DNA of 12,636 nucleotides, from NCBI GenBank assembly GCA_937988865.1, contig CALKHV010000051.1, forward strand, positions 1-12,636, read 5' to 3'. Positions 5,736 to 12,257 of the stretch are shown piece after piece. Numbering within the stretch: the first letter of the stretch is position 1; every line of letters begins with the position of its first letter. This stretch comes from an uncultured Propionibacteriaceae bacterium (GTDB lineage Bacteria; Actinomycetota; Actinomycetes; Propionibacteriales; Propionibacteriaceae). Made by a program: the position numbers and the translations under genes. The notes under the pieces are model-generated. The model was not told where the DNA came from and ran no database searches. It was given only the letters and a program-made list of their open reading frames with translations.

Positions 5736-6461
5736 ATGTCCGAGAATCAGAACCCGCAACCCTGGCCGCAGCAGCCGGCCGACAAGGGGGGGTCGTTCCC
5801 GCAGTGGGGCGACGACGGCGGCACGACCCAGCCATCTGGCCAGTCGGCCTCGACCTCTGGTCAGGTGCCCCCGCCTTACGGCCAGCCTTACGGCCAGCCC
5901 AGCGAGACCTTCGGCCAGCCGGCTCAAGCATTTGGCCAGCAGCAGGGGCAGCCGTATGGCCAGCCCGCCCAGCCGTACGGCCAGCCCGGCGCCTTCCAGA
6001 ATCCGGCCTATCAACCCCAGCCCTACGGAACGTCCGCGTACCCGGCCCTCGCGCAGCAGGACGGTCCCGCGTGGGGTGGCCTGGGCCTTGCCGCCCTGCT
6101 CACCTCTGTCGCCGCCACCGTGATCGGCTTGATCCTCGCCTACGTCGCGGCCGGCAACTTCTCGGACGTGATCAGCTCACTTCCACCGGAGGTCCTCGAC
6201 GGCAGCGGCCAACTCGACCCCAACACCCTGGATCCCGCTCTCCAGGGCAAGGCAACGGCCGCCGGGTTCGCCCTGCTGGGCATGTTCGTCCCCTCCATCA
6301 TCGGCCTGGTCGGCCTCATCATGGGTGCCATCGCCATCGCCAAGCGACGCGGACGCGCCGCAGGCATCGTGGCGATCATCGTCGCCATCGCCGCACCGGT
6401 CATGTGGTTCCTGGTGCTCGTGGCCTTCCTGGGAAGCCAGGTCGGCAACCTTCCCCGCTGA
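5736..6461 (+). CDS. Pro/Gln-rich membrane protein with YGQP repeats (DUF4190-like)
   Basis: This 241-residue protein has a long hydrophilic N-terminal tail (about residues 1-110) of low complexity, with repeated YGQP or FGQP units around residues 48-83, then three predicted membrane helices (about 113-138, 176-202, 208-233). The short loop between helices 1 and 2 (about 140-175) is polar. The second and third helices, separated by AKRRGRAAG, resemble the DUF4190 type of actinobacterial membrane protein; that match is from memory. Such proteins often have disordered Pro-rich cytoplasmic tails, and their function is mostly unknown. The start is supported by GAGAGGGG 5 nt upstream. The gene ends immediately against dusB: the two stop codons form TGATCA with no base between. 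Confidence 0.88.
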   Translation: MSENQNPQPWPQQPADKGGSFPQWGDDGGTTQPSGQSASTSGQVPPPYGQPYGQPSETFGQPAQAFGQQQGQPYGQPAQPYGQPGAFQNPAYQPQPYGTSAYPALAQQDGPAWGGLGLAALLTSVAATVIGLILAYVAAGNFSDVISSLPPEVLDGSGQLDPNTLDPALQGKATAAGFALLGMFVPSIIGLVGLIMGAIAIAKRRGRAAGIVAIIVAIAAPVMWFLVLVAFLGSQVGNLPR

Positions 6462-7622
6462 TCAGCCGCCCGAGACGTCGAGTTCTGCGTCCCCGAGGTC
6501 GAGTTCACACCCGGACTGGTCGTCCAGCCAGCCGTACGGCATGACGACCTTGTGCCGCGGCGTGCCCTGGCGTCCCCGAGGACGTCCAAGCTCCCCCTCG
6601 GGGAAAGGCACGTCGCCGTCGAGGGTCGAGAGGAGGGCGTCCAATTCGTCGAAACTCGAGATCATGCCCAGCGCGTGACGCGTGTCTCCGCCCACCGGGA
6701 AGCCCTTGAAGTACCACGCCATGTGCTTGCGGAGGTCGGTGAGCCCGTGCTTCTCGCCCATGATCCCTGCCAGCAACTCGCCATGGCGACGCACCACCCC
6801 AGCCACCTCGCCCAGCGTGGGCAGTGCCTGGGACGCGCGTCCCGAGAAGGCGTCCGCGAGGTCGCGGAACAGCCACGGACGTCCGAGGCAACCGCGTCCC
6901 ACCACGACTCCCGCGCAGCCCGTCTGCTCCATCATCGCCACGGCGTCCTGGGCCTCCCAGATGTCGCCGTTGCCCAGCACAGGGATCGAGACGTGGTCGA
7001 CCAACCGGGAAATGGCGTCCCAGTCGGCCTTCCCCGCGTACGCCTGGTCGACGGTGCGTCCGTGCAGGGCGATGGCCGCGCAGCCCGACTCCTCGGCGAT
7101 GCGTCCCGCGTCCAGATAGGTCAGGTGATCGACGTCGATGCCCAGGCGCGTCTTCATCGTCACGGGGACGCCGAACGCGTCGGCCGCCGACACCGCCGCC
7201 TCGAGGATCTGGCGCAGCCGGTCCCGCTTCCACGGCAGCACTCCCCCGCCGCCCTTGCGCGTGACCTTGGGCACCGGGCATCCGAAGTTGAGGTCGACAT
7301 GATGGACGCCGAACTTCTCGCACAACACCGTCGTCGCCTGCCCCACCACCGCAGGGTCAACCCCGTACAACTGGACCGAGTGGACGTCCTCGTTGGGCGC
7401 GAACTTGATCATCTTCGCGGTCTTGGGGTCGCCCACGATCAGCCCGCGAGACGTGATCATTTCGCACACGTACAGCCCCGCGCCCTGCTCGGCGCACAGT
7501 TGGCGGTAGGCCGCGTTGGTGATGCCCGCCATCGGCGCGAGCACGACGGGGACGTCCACGACCACCGCGTCCCGTCGCGAGGGCGCGTGCAGTCGAAGCG
7601 GTTCGAAGGCAGGCTCAGCCAT
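6462..7622 (-). CDS. dusB: tRNA-dihydrouridine synthase (DusB family)
   Basis: This 386-residue FMN enzyme would reduce uridine to dihydrouridine in the tRNA D loop using NADPH. The TIM-barrel landmarks are in order: the flavin-binding APMAGITN (29-36), the catalytic cysteine in LNFGCP (C115) followed by VTRKGGGG, MKTR (K157), IALHGRT (184-190), VLGNGDI (215-221) and the phosphate-binding VGRGCLGRPW (241-250). The C-terminal helical domain has KHMAWYFKGFP, as in the DusB/Nifr3 group. Residues after about 335 form a lineage-specific acidic tail. The start at 7622 has a good ribosome-binding site, GGAGGGG (7628-7634), 5 nt away. It lies 78 bp downstream of glyS on the same strand and may be cotranscribed with it. 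The exact uridine position modified cannot be read from sequence. Confidence 0.94.
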   Translation of the reverse strand: MAEPAFEPLRLHAPSRRDAVVVDVPVVLAPMAGITNAAYRQLCAEQGAGLYVCEMITSRGLIVGDPKTAKMIKFAPNEDVHSVQLYGVDPAVVGQATTVLCEKFGVHHVDLNFGCPVPKVTRKGGGGVLPWKRDRLRQILEAAVSAADAFGVPVTMKTRLGIDVDHLTYLDAGRIAEESGCAAIALHGRTVDQAYAGKADWDAISRLVDHVSIPVLGNGDIWEAQDAVAMMEQTGCAGVVVGRGCLGRPWLFRDLADAFSGRASQALPTLGEVAGVVRRHGELLAGIMGEKHGLTDLRKHMAWYFKGFPVGGDTRHALGMISSFDELDALLSTLDGDVPFPEGELGRPRGRQGTPRHKVVMPYGWLDDQSGCELDLGDAELDVSGG

Positions 7623-7682
7623 GACTTCCCCTCCGAGCTCCCATGGACGTCGGCGCGAATGACCGGGCCCAAGCCCCTACAA

Positions 7683-7695
7683 ACCAGCGCCTGGT
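7683..7695 (-). terminator. Weak hairpin after glyS
   Basis: Just after the glyS stop codon the minus strand has ACCAG-GCG-CTGGT followed by TTGT, a 5-bp stem with a very short T-rich tail. It may reduce read-through into dusB, but it is much weaker than the tRNA-Asn terminator and could be incidental. Confidence 0.25.
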
Positions 7696-7700
7696 GTGAG

Positions 7701-9077
7701 TCAGCAGCCCACGAGCCGCGTCGCCAGGTAGTTCTGCACCTGGTCGATCGCCACCCGCTCCTGCGTCATCGTGTCGCGCTCGCGGATGGTCACCGCATCG
7801 TCTTCGAGCGTGTCGAAATCGACGGTGATGCAGAAGGGCGTCCCGATCTCGTCCTGACGGCGGTAGCGCTTGCCGATGGCCTGGGCGTCGTCGAAATCGA
7901 CGTTCCAGAACTTGCGCAGCTGGGCCGCGAGGTCGCGAGCCTTGGGCGACAGGGCTTCATTGCGCGACAGCGGCAGAACAGCGGCCTTGACGGGCGCCAG
8001 GCGCGGATCGAGCCGGAGCACGACGCGCTTGTCGACGCCGCCCTTGGTGTTGGGGGCCTCGTCCTCGACGTACGCGTCCACGAGGAATGCCATCAGCGAG
8101 CGCGTCAGGCCGGCGGCGGGCTCGATGACGAAGGGCATGTACTTCTCGCCCTTCGCCTGGTCGAAGTAGCTGAGGTCGGTACCCGAATGCTCGGAATGCG
8201 TCGTCAGGTCGAAGTCGGTGCGGTTCGCAATGCCCTCGAGCTCGCCCCACTCGCTGCCGGCGAACCCGAACTTGTACTCCACGTCAACGGTGCGCTTGGA
8301 GTAATGGGAGAGCTTCTCGGCCGGGTGCTCGTAGTGACGCAGGTTCTCGCGGTCGATGCCGAGGTCGACGTACCAGTCGGTGCGGGTGTCGATCCAGTAC
8401 TGGTGCCACTCCTCGTCCGTACCGGGCTCGACGAAGAACTCCATCTCCATCTGCTCGAACTCGCGCGTCCGGAAGATGAAATTGCCGGGCGTGATCTCGT
8501 TGCGGAAGCTCTTGCCGGTCTGGGCCACGCCGAAGGGGGGCTTCATGCGGGCCGTCTGCACGACCTGCTTGAAGTTCACGAAGATGCCCTGCGCGGTTTC
8601 GGGACGCAGGTAGTGCAGGCCGGACTCGTCCTCGATCACGCCGAGGTAGGTCTTGAGCATCATGTTGAAGTCGCGCGGCTCGGTCCATTGACCCTTGTTG
8701 CCGCAGTTGGGGCAGTTGATGTCGGCCATGCCCTCGGGCTTCGTGCCCTTCCTGGTCTCGTAGTCCTCTTCCAGATGGTCGGCGCGGAAGCGCTTGTGAC
8801 AGCTCATGCACTCGGTCAGCGGGTCGGTGAAGACGCCCACATGGCCGGACGCGACCCACACTTGGCGAGGCAGGATGACAGACGAGTCGAGACCGACGAT
8901 GTCTTCGCGTCCGGTCACCATCGACTTCCACCACTGGCGCTTGATGTTCTCCTTCAGCTCGACGCCGAGGGGTCCGTAGTCCCACGCCGCGCGCGTGCCG
9001 CCGTAGATCTCACCGCAGGGGTAGACGAACCCGCGCCGCTTGCACAGGCTGATGACGTTGTCGAGCTTGCTGGCCAT
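7701..9077 (-). CDS. glyS: Glycyl-tRNA synthetase, alpha2 (class IIa) type
   Basis: This 458-residue enzyme charges tRNA-Gly with glycine. It is the single-chain homodimeric form found in actinobacteria, archaea and eukaryotes, not the alpha2beta2 form of E. coli. The N-terminus has the WDYGPLGVELK catalytic-domain block. A zinc-finger-like module follows, with C90-x2-C93 and C122-x2-C125. Class II motif 2 is at about 191-215 (FRNEITPGNF and onward) and motif 3 is EPAAGLTRSLMAFL (319-332). The anticodon-binding domain occupies about 350-458 (RLAPVKAAVLPL through ERVAIDQV). The start ATG at 9077 has GGAG 7 nt upstream. The gene follows the small ABM gene on the same strand and is divergent from the zinc operon, an order also seen as glyS near zur in mycobacteria. 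Confidence 0.97.
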   Translation of the reverse strand: MASKLDNVISLCKRRGFVYPCGEIYGGTRAAWDYGPLGVELKENIKRQWWKSMVTGREDIVGLDSSVILPRQVWVASGHVGVFTDPLTECMSCHKRFRADHLEEDYETRKGTKPEGMADINCPNCGNKGQWTEPRDFNMMLKTYLGVIEDESGLHYLRPETAQGIFVNFKQVVQTARMKPPFGVAQTGKSFRNEITPGNFIFRTREFEQMEMEFFVEPGTDEEWHQYWIDTRTDWYVDLGIDRENLRHYEHPAEKLSHYSKRTVDVEYKFGFAGSEWGELEGIANRTDFDLTTHSEHSGTDLSYFDQAKGEKYMPFVIEPAAGLTRSLMAFLVDAYVEDEAPNTKGGVDKRVVLRLDPRLAPVKAAVLPLSRNEALSPKARDLAAQLRKFWNVDFDDAQAIGKRYRRQDEIGTPFCITVDFDTLEDDAVTIRERDTMTQERVAIDQVQNYLATRLVGC

Positions 9078-9100
9078 TGAATCTCCAAGTCCTCATTGGG

Positions 9101-9149
9101 CCGGACGCCTGGCTGGCCTCCGGTGCGTGGGCGCCTGCCTGGCGTCCGG
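9101..9149 (-). promoter_or_regulatory. Hairpin in the glyS leader
   Basis: Positions 9101-9113 (CCGGACGCCTGGC) and 9137-9149 (GCCTGGCGTCCGG) pair over 13 positions with one mismatch. The loop is about 23 nt and the outer 9 bp are perfect. On the minus strand this lies between the ABM gene stop codon and the glyS start, ending 23 nt before the ATG and just before the GGAG. There is no T-tract, so it is not a simple terminator. It could control read-through or translation of glyS. No T-box hallmarks are recognised. Confidence 0.5.
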
Positions 9150-9164
9150 TGACACGCGTCGGCC

Positions 9165-9170
9165 AGCCTA
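9165..9170 (-). promoter_or_regulatory. Candidate -10 box of glyS
   Basis: TAGGCT (TANNNT) on the minus strand lies 88-93 nt upstream of the glyS ATG. It would start a transcript of about 80-nt leader that includes the 9101-9149 hairpin. No strong -35 is seen, and read-through from the ABM gene is an alternative source of transcript. Confidence 0.35.
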
Positions 9171-9190
9171 CCGGCTGACCGGGGCCACTC

Positions 9191-9505
9191 TCAGCGGCCG
9201 AGGTCCCGGGGGATGTTCAGGCCCACGTCGTCCGGGTTGTCGTAGGCCGAGGGCTCGTCGATCGCGAGACTCAACAGCGGGACGACCGTCACCTTGCTCT
9301 CGTAGCCCTGCAGGGCACGGCGGTATGACCCGACATCGGCCCAGCGAGAGAGCATGCACCACAGCTCCGGCTCGTCGAGGTTCCTGACCAACTCGATGGA
9401 CGCCAACCCTGCGCGCGTCCGGAGCACGTCCATGGTCGCGTCCGCCTGGGCCTGGAACGCGCCCACGCCGGCCTCTGGAACCTGGAATCTCGTCACCACC
9501 AACAT
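9191..9505 (-). CDS. Small ABM-domain (dimeric alpha/beta barrel) protein
   Basis: This 104-residue protein begins MLVVTRFQVPEAG, followed by an amphipathic helix (about 14-30), a strand IELVRNL (38-43), LWCMLSRW (48-55), a helix around SYRRALQ and a last strand VTVVPLL. The pattern is that of the antibiotic-biosynthesis-monooxygenase fold, a ferredoxin-like dimer used by quinone monooxygenases and some haem-degrading enzymes. The Asn and His ligands of IsdG-type haem oxygenases are not evident, so I do not assign that reaction. The acidic C-terminal tail (from about residue 83) is extra. The ATG at 9505 lies 7 nt after a TATTGT -10 box, suggesting a leaderless mRNA. The promoter is back-to-back with that of znuA, and its -35 region falls inside a Zur-box-like site. 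Confidence 0.8.
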   Translation of the reverse strand: MLVVTRFQVPEAGVGAFQAQADATMDVLRTRAGLASIELVRNLDEPELWCMLSRWADVGSYRRALQGYESKVTVVPLLSLAIDEPSAYDNPDDVGLNIPRDLGR

Positions 9506-9511
9506 GGCCCC

Positions 9512-9517
9512 ACAATA
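9512..9517 (-). promoter_or_regulatory. -10 box of the ABM gene
   Basis: TATTGT on the minus strand (plus-strand ACAATA) fits TANNNT and ends 6 nt before the ATG, so transcription would begin at the start codon. With a 17-bp spacer the -35 region falls at 9535-9540, inside the distal Zur-like operator. Confidence 0.55.
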
Positions 9518-9529
9518 CGGGACCCGCTT

Positions 9530-9558
9530 TTGACAACGATTCTCAATAGCGTGAGAAT
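9530..9558 (+). promoter_or_regulatory. znuA promoter, -35 TTGACA and -10 GAGAAT
   Basis: TTGACA (9530-9535) is a perfect -35. With a 17-bp spacer the -10 is GAGAAT (9553-9558), which keeps the key A at position 2 and T at position 6. The predicted transcription start is at or next to the A of the znuA ATG (9566), and no Shine-Dalgarno is present, so the mRNA should be leaderless. Both Zur-like boxes overlie this promoter. Confidence 0.6.
9531..9545 (+). promoter_or_regulatory. Zur box 1 (imperfect), over the -35
   Basis: TGACAACGATTCTCA is a 7-1-7 inverted repeat with two mismatched pairs. Its right half equals that of box 2. Its centre (9538) is 21 bp, two helical turns, from the centre of box 2 (9559). 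It overlies the znuA -35 and the -35 region of the divergent ABM gene. Confidence 0.65.
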
Positions 9559-9566
9559 GATTCTCA
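9552..9566 (+). promoter_or_regulatory. Zur box 2 (perfect 7-1-7), over the -10 and start
   Basis: TGAGAATGATTCTCA is a perfect 7-1-7 palindrome that follows the actinobacterial Zur consensus (TGAAAATGATTTTCA type). It covers the znuA -10 and its last base is the A of the znuA start codon. Zn-loaded Zur here would block RNA polymerase directly. Because a zur gene lies at the end of the same operon, Zur is a better guess than iron-responsive Fur-family regulators. Confidence 0.8.
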
Positions 9567-10495
9567 TGAACGTTCGGTCCACGGCGATCCTCGCCCCTCT
9601 GTCAGTCGGCATCCTCCTCCTCGCGTCGGCCTGCTCGGGCGCACCGACCGCCACGGACGGCAAGGTCTCGATCGTCACGGCCTTCTACCCGCTGCAGTTC
9701 GTGGCCGAGCGCGTCGCAGGAGACCACGCCACCGTCGCCAATCTCACGACCCCCGGGGCCGAGCCACACGACCTGGAACTCAGCCCGAAGCAGATCGCCT
9801 CCCTCTCGGACGCCGACCTCGTGATCTACCAGTCCGGCTTCCAGGCCGCCGTGGACGCCGGCGTCAGCCAGTCGTCGCCCGCAGCCCTGTTCGACGTCAC
9901 CACCGTGGTCCCCCTCGTCGACACCGGCGCCCATTCCGGCCATGCCGAGGACGAGGGCGACGAGCACGCCGACGACCTGGACCCGCACCTGTGGCTCGAT
10001 CCGACGAACGTCGCAACCATCGCTGGCGAGGTCGCCCGACAACTCGGCGAACTCGACCCGGCCAATGCCGACGACTACGACAGGAAGGCGACGGAGTTGG
10101 TGGCCGAGCTCTCCACCCTCGACACCGACTTCCGCACAGGCCTCGCCCGGTGCGAGCGCACCGAGTTCATCACCTCCCACGCGGCGTTCGGCTACCTGGC
10201 GAAGGCCTACGGTCTCGAGCAGATCGGCATCAGCGGACTCTCCCCCGACGCCGAGCCCTCCCCCGCCCGCATCGCCGAGATCCACACCATCGCGACAGAT
10301 CTGGGCGTCACCACGATCTTCTTCGAGACGCTCGTCTCACCCGACACCGCGAAGACGATCGCGTCCGATCTCGGTTTGAGAACCGACGTGCTCGACCCGA
10401 TCGAGGGGATCACCCCCGACTCGAAGGGCGACGACTACACCGAGGTCATGCGCGCGAACCTGACAGCCCTCTCGACAGCGAACGGCTGCTCATGA
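9566..10495 (+). CDS. znuA: Zinc ABC transporter substrate-binding lipoprotein ZnuA
   Basis: This 309-residue receptor captures Zn(II) outside the membrane and hands it to ZnuB. A lipoprotein signal peptide is visible (hydrophobic residues 8-20, lipobox LASAC with C23). Likely metal ligands of the cluster-9 family are H68 (GAEPHDLEL), H141 (LDPHLWLDP), H205 (TSHAAFGYL) and D277 (VLDPIEG). A His/Asp-rich loop at 123-141 (three His in HSGHAEDEGDEH) is typical of zinc, not manganese, receptors. The ATG at 9566 is chosen because it gives a normal signal peptide and fits the leaderless promoter; TTG 9530 and ATG 9557 are in frame but lie in the promoter. It is the first gene of znuACB, and its stop codon overlaps the znuC start (ATGA). 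Confidence 0.95.
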   Translation: MNVRSTAILAPLSVGILLLASACSGAPTATDGKVSIVTAFYPLQFVAERVAGDHATVANLTTPGAEPHDLELSPKQIASLSDADLVIYQSGFQAAVDAGVSQSSPAALFDVTTVVPLVDTGAHSGHAEDEGDEHADDLDPHLWLDPTNVATIAGEVARQLGELDPANADDYDRKATELVAELSTLDTDFRTGLARCERTEFITSHAAFGYLAKAYGLEQIGISGLSPDAEPSPARIAEIHTIATDLGVTTIFFETLVSPDTAKTIASDLGLRTDVLDPIEGITPDSKGDDYTEVMRANLTALSTANGCS

Positions 10496-11262
10496 CCCCT
10501 GACGCCCCCCTCGCCGAAGGCCGTGGCCTGCGCGTCTCGTTCAGCGGTCGCGTGGTGCTCCGCGGCGTCGACATCACCGTCCGCCCGGGCGAGACGGTCG
10601 CGTTGCTCGGCGGTAACGGGTCGGGGAAGTCCACCCTGATCCGGACGCTGCTCGGCCTCGTCCCCCGGGACGCCGGAGACGTCGACCTCTTCGGCACCCC
10701 ACTCACCCGCTTCACGTCCTGGCATCGCCTCGGGTACGTGCCGCAGCGGCATAGTTTACAGGTCAGCAACGCGACGGTGGGCGAAGTCGTCGCGTCCGGA
10801 CGCGTGGCCCATCGTCGTCCGCTGCTTCCCGCGCGGGCGTCTGATCGCCGGGCGATTTCCAACGCCCTGAATCACGTCGATCTTGCCGATCGACGACACG
10901 ACCGCTATTCCACCCTGTCAGGGGGGCAACAACAGCGGACGCTGATCGGTCGCGGGCTGGCGTCCGAACCCGATCTGTTGATCCTCGACGAGCCGCTCGC
11001 AGCCCTCGACATGGGGACGCAGCGCAGCCTGACGCACATCTTCCGCGAGTTGAAGGAGTCCGGTCTGGGCATGCTCGTCGTGCTGCACGAGCTCGGCCCA
11101 CTGGAGAAGCTGATCGACCGATCCGTCGTCCTGAGGGACGGAGAGGTCATCCACGACGGCCCCCTCCTCGCGGGCATCGGCGACGGTGGGCATCATCACG
11201 ACAGCCCATCACCCGGCGGTCTGCTCGACGCGCCTGAACTCAATGGGAGGTCACACCGATGA
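10492..11262 (+). CDS. znuC: Zinc ABC transporter ATP-binding protein ZnuC
   Basis: This 256-residue ATPase drives zinc import on the inner face of the membrane. Visible motifs are Walker A GGNGSGKST (40-48), Q-loop Q85, signature LSGGQQQR (142-149), Walker B LLILDEP (162-168), D-loop LAALD and the switch H199 (VLHE). The C-terminus carries a small HHH cluster (about 234-236). The ATG at 10492 overlaps the znuA stop by four bases, so translation is probably coupled; the open frame further upstream is a shadow of znuA. The codon for L89 (10756-10758) is TTA, rare in high-GC actinobacteria and within a locally AT-rich patch next to the Q-loop. Confidence 0.95.
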   Translation: MTPDAPLAEGRGLRVSFSGRVVLRGVDITVRPGETVALLGGNGSGKSTLIRTLLGLVPRDAGDVDLFGTPLTRFTSWHRLGYVPQRHSLQVSNATVGEVVASGRVAHRRPLLPARASDRRAISNALNHVDLADRRHDRYSTLSGGQQQRTLIGRGLASEPDLLILDEPLAALDMGTQRSLTHIFRELKESGLGMLVVLHELGPLEKLIDRSVVLRDGEVIHDGPLLAGIGDGGHHHDSPSPGGLLDAPELNGRSHR

Positions 11263-12257
11263 TCGACATCATCTCCCTCCCCTTCATGCAGCGGGCGCTG
11301 CTCGCGGCCATGATGAGCGGCCTCATCTCCCCGGCGATCGGCACCTGGATCGTTCAGCGGCGCATGAGCCTGTTGGGCGACGGGCTCGGCCACGTCGCCA
11401 TCGCCGGCGTGGGCCTGGCCTTCCTGACAGGCACATCACCACTCCCGCTGGCCGTCGGCGTGACCATTGCCGGGGCCGTGCTCGTCGAATACCTCCGCCA
11501 GAAGGGACGCGCCACCGGCGACGTCGGGCTTGCCGTCCTCTTCTACGGCGGCCTCGCGTCGGGCGTCCTGATGGCCGGTCTCGCCGGTCAGGGTGCGGGC
11601 GCCCTCAGCCAGTACCTCTTCGGCTCCCTGACGACGGTCACCTCCACCGACCTCTGGACGGTCGCCATCCTTGCGATCGTCGTCCTCGTCCCGAGCATCG
11701 GGTTGGCGCCGCAACTCTTCGCCGTCTCGGCCGACGAGGAGTACGCGCGGGCCCAGGGCCTTCCGGTTCGGGCGCTCAACATGCTCATCGTGGTCCTCGC
11801 CGCGATCACCGTGACCATCTCGATGCGCACGGTCGGGCTGTTGCTGGTCAGCGCGATGATGGTGATCCCGGTCGCCACGGCGCAGCACGTCTTCGGGAGT
11901 TTCCGCGCGTCCCATCTCGGCGGTCTGGCCATCGGCGGTGCTGTCGCCGTTCTGGGGACGCTGGGCTCGTACCAGTTCGACTCAGCGTCCGGGGCCACCA
12001 TCGTGGTCTTCGCCATCGCGGTCTTCGTGCTGAGTCTGCCGCTCTCGGCGCTGCTGCACCGCCACTCGCCCGGAGAGCCCGAGCCCGTCGAGGACGACGA
12101 CGACCACGTCGTCGCCGAGTCCGACAGCCCTCACCACGACCTCCACGCCCACGATCCCGAGTGTGAGCACCCGGCGATCCTGCACGAGGACCACGTCGAC
12201 TACCTGCACGACGGCCACCGTCATGCACCGCACGGGGACCACTTCGATGAGCACTGA
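11259..12257 (+). CDS. znuB: Zinc ABC transporter permease ZnuB with His-rich tail
   Basis: This 332-residue membrane protein has about eight predicted helices between residues 10 and 266 and the cluster-9 permease pattern (RRMSLLGDGLGHVAIAGVGL, then VSADEEYARAQGLPV, then MRTVGLLLVSAMMVIPVATA). After the last helix a tail of about 65 residues is acidic and rich in histidine: 14 His lie in the last 50 residues (283-332), with one Cys (302). Such a tail is extra relative to E. coli ZnuB and probably binds zinc in the cytoplasm, as a buffer or sensor; that is inference. The ATG overlaps the znuC stop (ATGA), and GGGAGG (11245-11250) lies 8 nt upstream. The stop codon lies in the first unit of a tandem repeat that leads into zur. 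Confidence 0.94.
   Translation: MIDIISLPFMQRALLAAMMSGLISPAIGTWIVQRRMSLLGDGLGHVAIAGVGLAFLTGTSPLPLAVGVTIAGAVLVEYLRQKGRATGDVGLAVLFYGGLASGVLMAGLAGQGAGALSQYLFGSLTTVTSTDLWTVAILAIVVLVPSIGLAPQLFAVSADEEYARAQGLPVRALNMLIVVLAAITVTISMRTVGLLLVSAMMVIPVATAQHVFGSFRASHLGGLAIGGAVAVLGTLGSYQFDSASGATIVVFAIAVFVLSLPLSALLHRHSPGEPEPVEDDDDHVVAESDSPHHDLHAHDPECEHPAILHEDHVDYLHDGHRHAPHGDHFDEH

Noticed and set aside
5870..6035. Direct repeats as a CRISPR array or minisatellite
   Set aside because: They are in-frame codons for a YGQP protein repeat inside a well-supported gene, with no spacer structure.
6552..9080. A long plus-strand open frame of 842 codons antisense to dusB and glyS
   Set aside because: It lies opposite two clear genes with all family motifs, has no recognisable domain, and long antisense frames are expected where third positions are GC-rich.
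9078..9190. T-box or glycine riboswitch for glyS
   Set aside because: The interval is short, with no specifier loop, T-box sequence or glycine-riboswitch core that I can recognise; only a hairpin is supported.
9991..10491. Extension of the znuC frame 167 codons upstream into znuA
   Set aside because: This part overlaps znuA, is Arg/His-rich nonsense, and the ABC homology begins after the ATG at 10492, which overlaps the znuA stop in the usual ATGA manner.
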